Source: a virus
Reading direction: 5' to 3' (one strand)
IMG/VR virus record: IMGVR_UViG_3300011013_001803
Span: 1 to 23,546 of that record
DNA length: 23,546 nt
A program made the position numbers and the translations under genes. Below, piece by piece: positions 21,924-23,546 of the stretch. The notes below the pieces were generated by a model, which saw nothing but the letters and a program-made list of their open reading frames with translations, did not search any database and was not told the origin of the DNA. How positions within the stretch are numbered: the stretch's first letter is position 1; every line of letters begins with the position of its first letter.

Positions 21924-22631
21924 ATGGCCAAGCGAAAGACAGTACGCAAAAAGAAGGCTCACCCCAAACCCACCGTTGCTTCACTGTCCAACGAGGTAAC
22001 GTCCCTCAACAAGAGGGTGGTTGTTCTGAAATCGCTTTTACACACCTTGACACCCCTGAAGGAAACCGAGTCCACCTCAAAAGACTTAGCCCAACTCACC
22101 ACTCAGGTTGGCCGGATAGAGAAGAAGCTCAACGACGCTCTGCCGGAAAGCATGGTGGAACAGTGGAAACAAGCGGCCGACAGGGTGTTCACTGATCGCG
22201 CCGGTGAAGCCGAGGACATTGGTCGCCAGATCGTGGCCAAAGAGAAGGACGCGATCATGAAAATGGACATACTCCACGGTAAGTACGATTCCATCATTCG
22301 GCGACTCGACCCTGAACCGCTAAAGAACCACCTGAACTCCCTGCAGAGGCAAATCAACGAAATCAAGGCCAAGCCAGCAGAGCACCAACCAGTCAAAGCC
22401 AGCACGATTCCGGAATTCTTCTGGAATGTCATCCTGCCACAGTCGATCAACATGATGACCGGGGCACAGTGGTACGACCTGTTTGCCGTCGACACTGGTG
22501 GCTACGAGGAAACGAACGAGAGTCCGAGTTCATGGCGAGATAGGAACCTGGACTTTTGGGAGACACCGCTGGCCATGCAGACTTTCCTTAGCTTGGCCCA
22601 CGAGCAGCGAAAAGCGGACAACAGCTTCTAG
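21924..22631 (+). CDS. Basic-headed coiled-coil protein on the opposite strand, 235 aa
   Basis: The ATG at 21924 has GGAG seven bases upstream; an upstream in-frame ATG at 21804 would run through the structured leader and is rejected. The N-terminus is very basic (MAKRKTVRKKKAHPKP), followed by heptad-like helices (VASLSNEVTSLNKRVVVLKS; DLAQLTTQVGRIEKKLNDAL) and a second coil at ~125-155. The last ~75 residues are aromatic-rich (IPEFFWNVILPQ, GAQWYDLFAVD, DRNLDFWETPLAMQTF) and may be a small folded domain. No catalytic motif is seen. Transcribed away from the late operon and stopping one base from a convergent gene, it may be a regulator, a DNA-binding or an accessory protein; function unknown. 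Confidence 0.8.
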   Translation: MAKRKTVRKKKAHPKPTVASLSNEVTSLNKRVVVLKSLLHTLTPLKETESTSKDLAQLTTQVGRIEKKLNDALPESMVEQWKQAADRVFTDRAGEAEDIGRQIVAKEKDAIMKMDILHGKYDSIIRRLDPEPLKNHLNSLQRQINEIKAKPAEHQPVKASTIPEFFWNVILPQSINMMTGAQWYDLFAVDTGGYEETNESPSSWRDRNLDFWETPLAMQTFLSLAHEQRKADNSF

Positions 22632-22632
22632 A

Positions 22633-23073
22633 TCAACGCGTCTCGTACCTGTACCTGTCGTATTGACCCGCCCTCTCGAAAGCCAAAAGGTCATACAGTA
22701 CGTCTTGGGGATCGTGGGACTGGTGGAGGTAATACGTGATGATCTGTGCGCCGGTACGAATTGAATGAAGCGAGTATCGATGGGTTTCATACTCTCGTGT
22801 GCCAGCAACAGTGGCCCACACGGGACCATCCAGATGGGGAATATCGATGTGAGGAAGAGGGTGCCCATCGAAATCCCGATGATGAGGCGCCAGTTGGCCA
22901 TGACGAGGACCGCCCACGAGTCGGTACGAGTGGATAGTCACTTGGTCGCTGTATCGCCCTGACGGTGAAGACTCACAGATAACCTCCGCTCGCTCCACCA
23001 GGAAGTCACCAAGTTCGTCAAACCCCAACTCATACAACTGGTCGGCATACACCTTCAGATCTGAGGGCTTCAT
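22633..23073 (-). CDS. Phage-type protein with GGPRHGQ motif, 146 aa
   Basis: The ATG at 23073 overlaps the stop of the GNAT gene (ATGA), so the two are co-translated. The N-terminus is a short helix (LKVYADQLYELGFDELGDFL). A strand follows with YRLVGGPRHGQ, a motif (GGPxxG) common in small phage proteins of unknown role, then beta-rich segments (WATVAGTREYETHRYSLHSI) and a C-terminal helix (DVLYDLLAFERAG). The stop lies one base from that of the convergent plus-strand gene. The GNAT partner suggests a small accessory operon distinct from the virion genes. I do not know its activity. Confidence 0.8.
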   Translation of the reverse strand: MKPSDLKVYADQLYELGFDELGDFLVERAEVICESSPSGRYSDQVTIHSYRLVGGPRHGQLAPHHRDFDGHPLPHIDIPHLDGPVWATVAGTREYETHRYSLHSIRTGAQIITYYLHQSHDPQDVLYDLLAFERAGQYDRYRYETR

Positions 23074-23546
23074 GCGAAATGCTCGTCTACGATCAAACTC
23101 TCGGTCTTACGCTTGCGGAAGATATATCCCGCATCATCCCCGTACTTCTTATGGATGATCTGTACGCATCGCCAGCCACAACTCTGAAGGAAGAGTTGCA
23201 CCTCCAGTGAGGCCTCGGAGCACATTGCTGTCACTTGGCGAAAGTCACCCTGCAGGTGGGCTTCAGCGTAGCGGACCAGCTTCGTTCCTAGACCTCGACG
23301 GCGACACTGTGGCAATACGCTGATATTCAGCACACTGAGCGACCTCTGTTCCCGGTTGCCCGTAAAGACCATGTAGCCAGGAAGCGTCTCATGCCGATTA
23401 CCGCTGTGGGGATCTTTGAAGCTACGGGTCAGCACCACCTTTACCCAAGAGGGCTCGTCGAAGATCAACTGCATGTCTTCGCGAGTCCAGGGCTCTTCCC
23501 AGCACTGCTGCTCAATGCCAAGCACGTGGTGGAAGTCGTTGGGACC
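23070..23546 (-). CDS. GNAT-family N-acetyltransferase, RimI-like (N-terminus beyond window)
   Basis: The acetyl-CoA binding motif A reads LNISVLPQCRRRGLGTKLV, the classic strand plus Q-x-x-R-G-x-G loop of GNAT enzymes. It is followed by the expected helix and strand (VRYAEAHLQG, RQVTAMCSE) and the C-terminal FLQSCGWRCVQIIHKKYG. At the other end, IEQQCWEEPWTRED matches the first helix of RimI-type enzymes, which acetylate N-termini of proteins. A GTG at 23525 could start translation, but it would delete the first strand, and the frame stays open through NDFHHV to the window edge, so the true start is probably outside. The substrate cannot be predicted. It is co-translated with the next gene. 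Confidence 0.85.
   Translation of the reverse strand, partial: GPNDFHHVLGIEQQCWEEPWTREDMQLIFDEPSWVKVVLTRSFKDPHSGNRHETLPGYMVFTGNREQRSLSVLNISVLPQCRRRGLGTKLVRYAEAHLQGDFRQVTAMCSEASLEVQLFLQSCGWRCVQIIHKKYGDDAGYIFRKRKTESLIVDEHFA

Noticed and set aside
23523-23525. GTG at 23525 as the start of the GNAT gene
   Set aside because: The frame remains open to the window edge with NDFHHV ahead, which fits the missing first strand of a RimI-like enzyme.

Overview
The window is the late (virion assembly) module of a tailed double-stranded DNA phage or prophage, most likely with a short, podovirus-type tail. The evidence is gene content and order: a terminase large subunit with intact ATPase and nuclease motifs, a portal, a Gln-rich scaffold, a HK97-type coat protein, an adaptor-like protein, a P22 gp10-like tail hub, and large Gln/Gly-rich or metalloprotease-like proteins of the kind ejected from podovirus heads. 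No long tape-measure, sheath or tail-tube gene is visible. Composition is GC-rich, and Shine-Dalgarno (SD) sites of the AAGGA/GGAG type precede most genes. The host cannot be named from the sequence, and no integrase, replication or lysis gene is in view.

Nearly everything is on the minus strand and reads from right to left. In order of transcription: a small virion-like protein (21688-21335), a 148-aa acidic-tailed protein (21241-20795), a putative small terminase (20525-19782), large terminase (19782-17905), a 45-aa mini-protein (17872-17735), portal (17628-15880), a 37-aa Lys-rich mini-protein (15876-15763), a 119-aa protein (15773-15414), scaffold (15328-14243), coat protein (14206-13160), a concanavalin-fold decoration candidate (12990-12154), a 156-aa protein (12067-11597), adaptor (11577-10807), two small beta-rich proteins, tail hub (9969-8395), an 88-aa protein, a Gly/Met/Pro-rich protein of about 1,130 aa (8099-4716), a Gln-rich internal protein (4715-3102), and a giant HExxH-containing protein that runs off the left edge (3051 to 1). 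Many of these genes are coupled by TAATG, TAGATG or 1-3 nt junctions. Intrinsic terminators after 21335, after 20795 and after the decoration gene 12154 divide the operon.

The right end breaks the pattern. A plus-strand basic coiled-coil gene (21924-22631) diverges from the late operon behind a highly structured leader. It converges, with one intervening base, on a minus-strand pair: a GGPRHGQ-motif protein and a GNAT acetyltransferase cut by the right edge. A probable small plus-strand gene (20656-20943) lies between two late genes.

The most unusual feature is a family of twelve dispersed near-identical 15-bp palindromes, GGGGTA-NNN-TACCCC. They sit mostly in the very short intergenic gaps, and some lie inside genes, where three near-identical copies are read in the same frame as Gly-Asn-Leu-Pro. 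They look like operators for a dimeric DNA-binding protein, comparable in logic to mycobacteriophage stoperators, or like mRNA processing hairpins. I do not recognise this motif. Two leaders with competing hairpins (upstream of the small terminase gene and of the plus-strand gene) suggest further RNA-level control.
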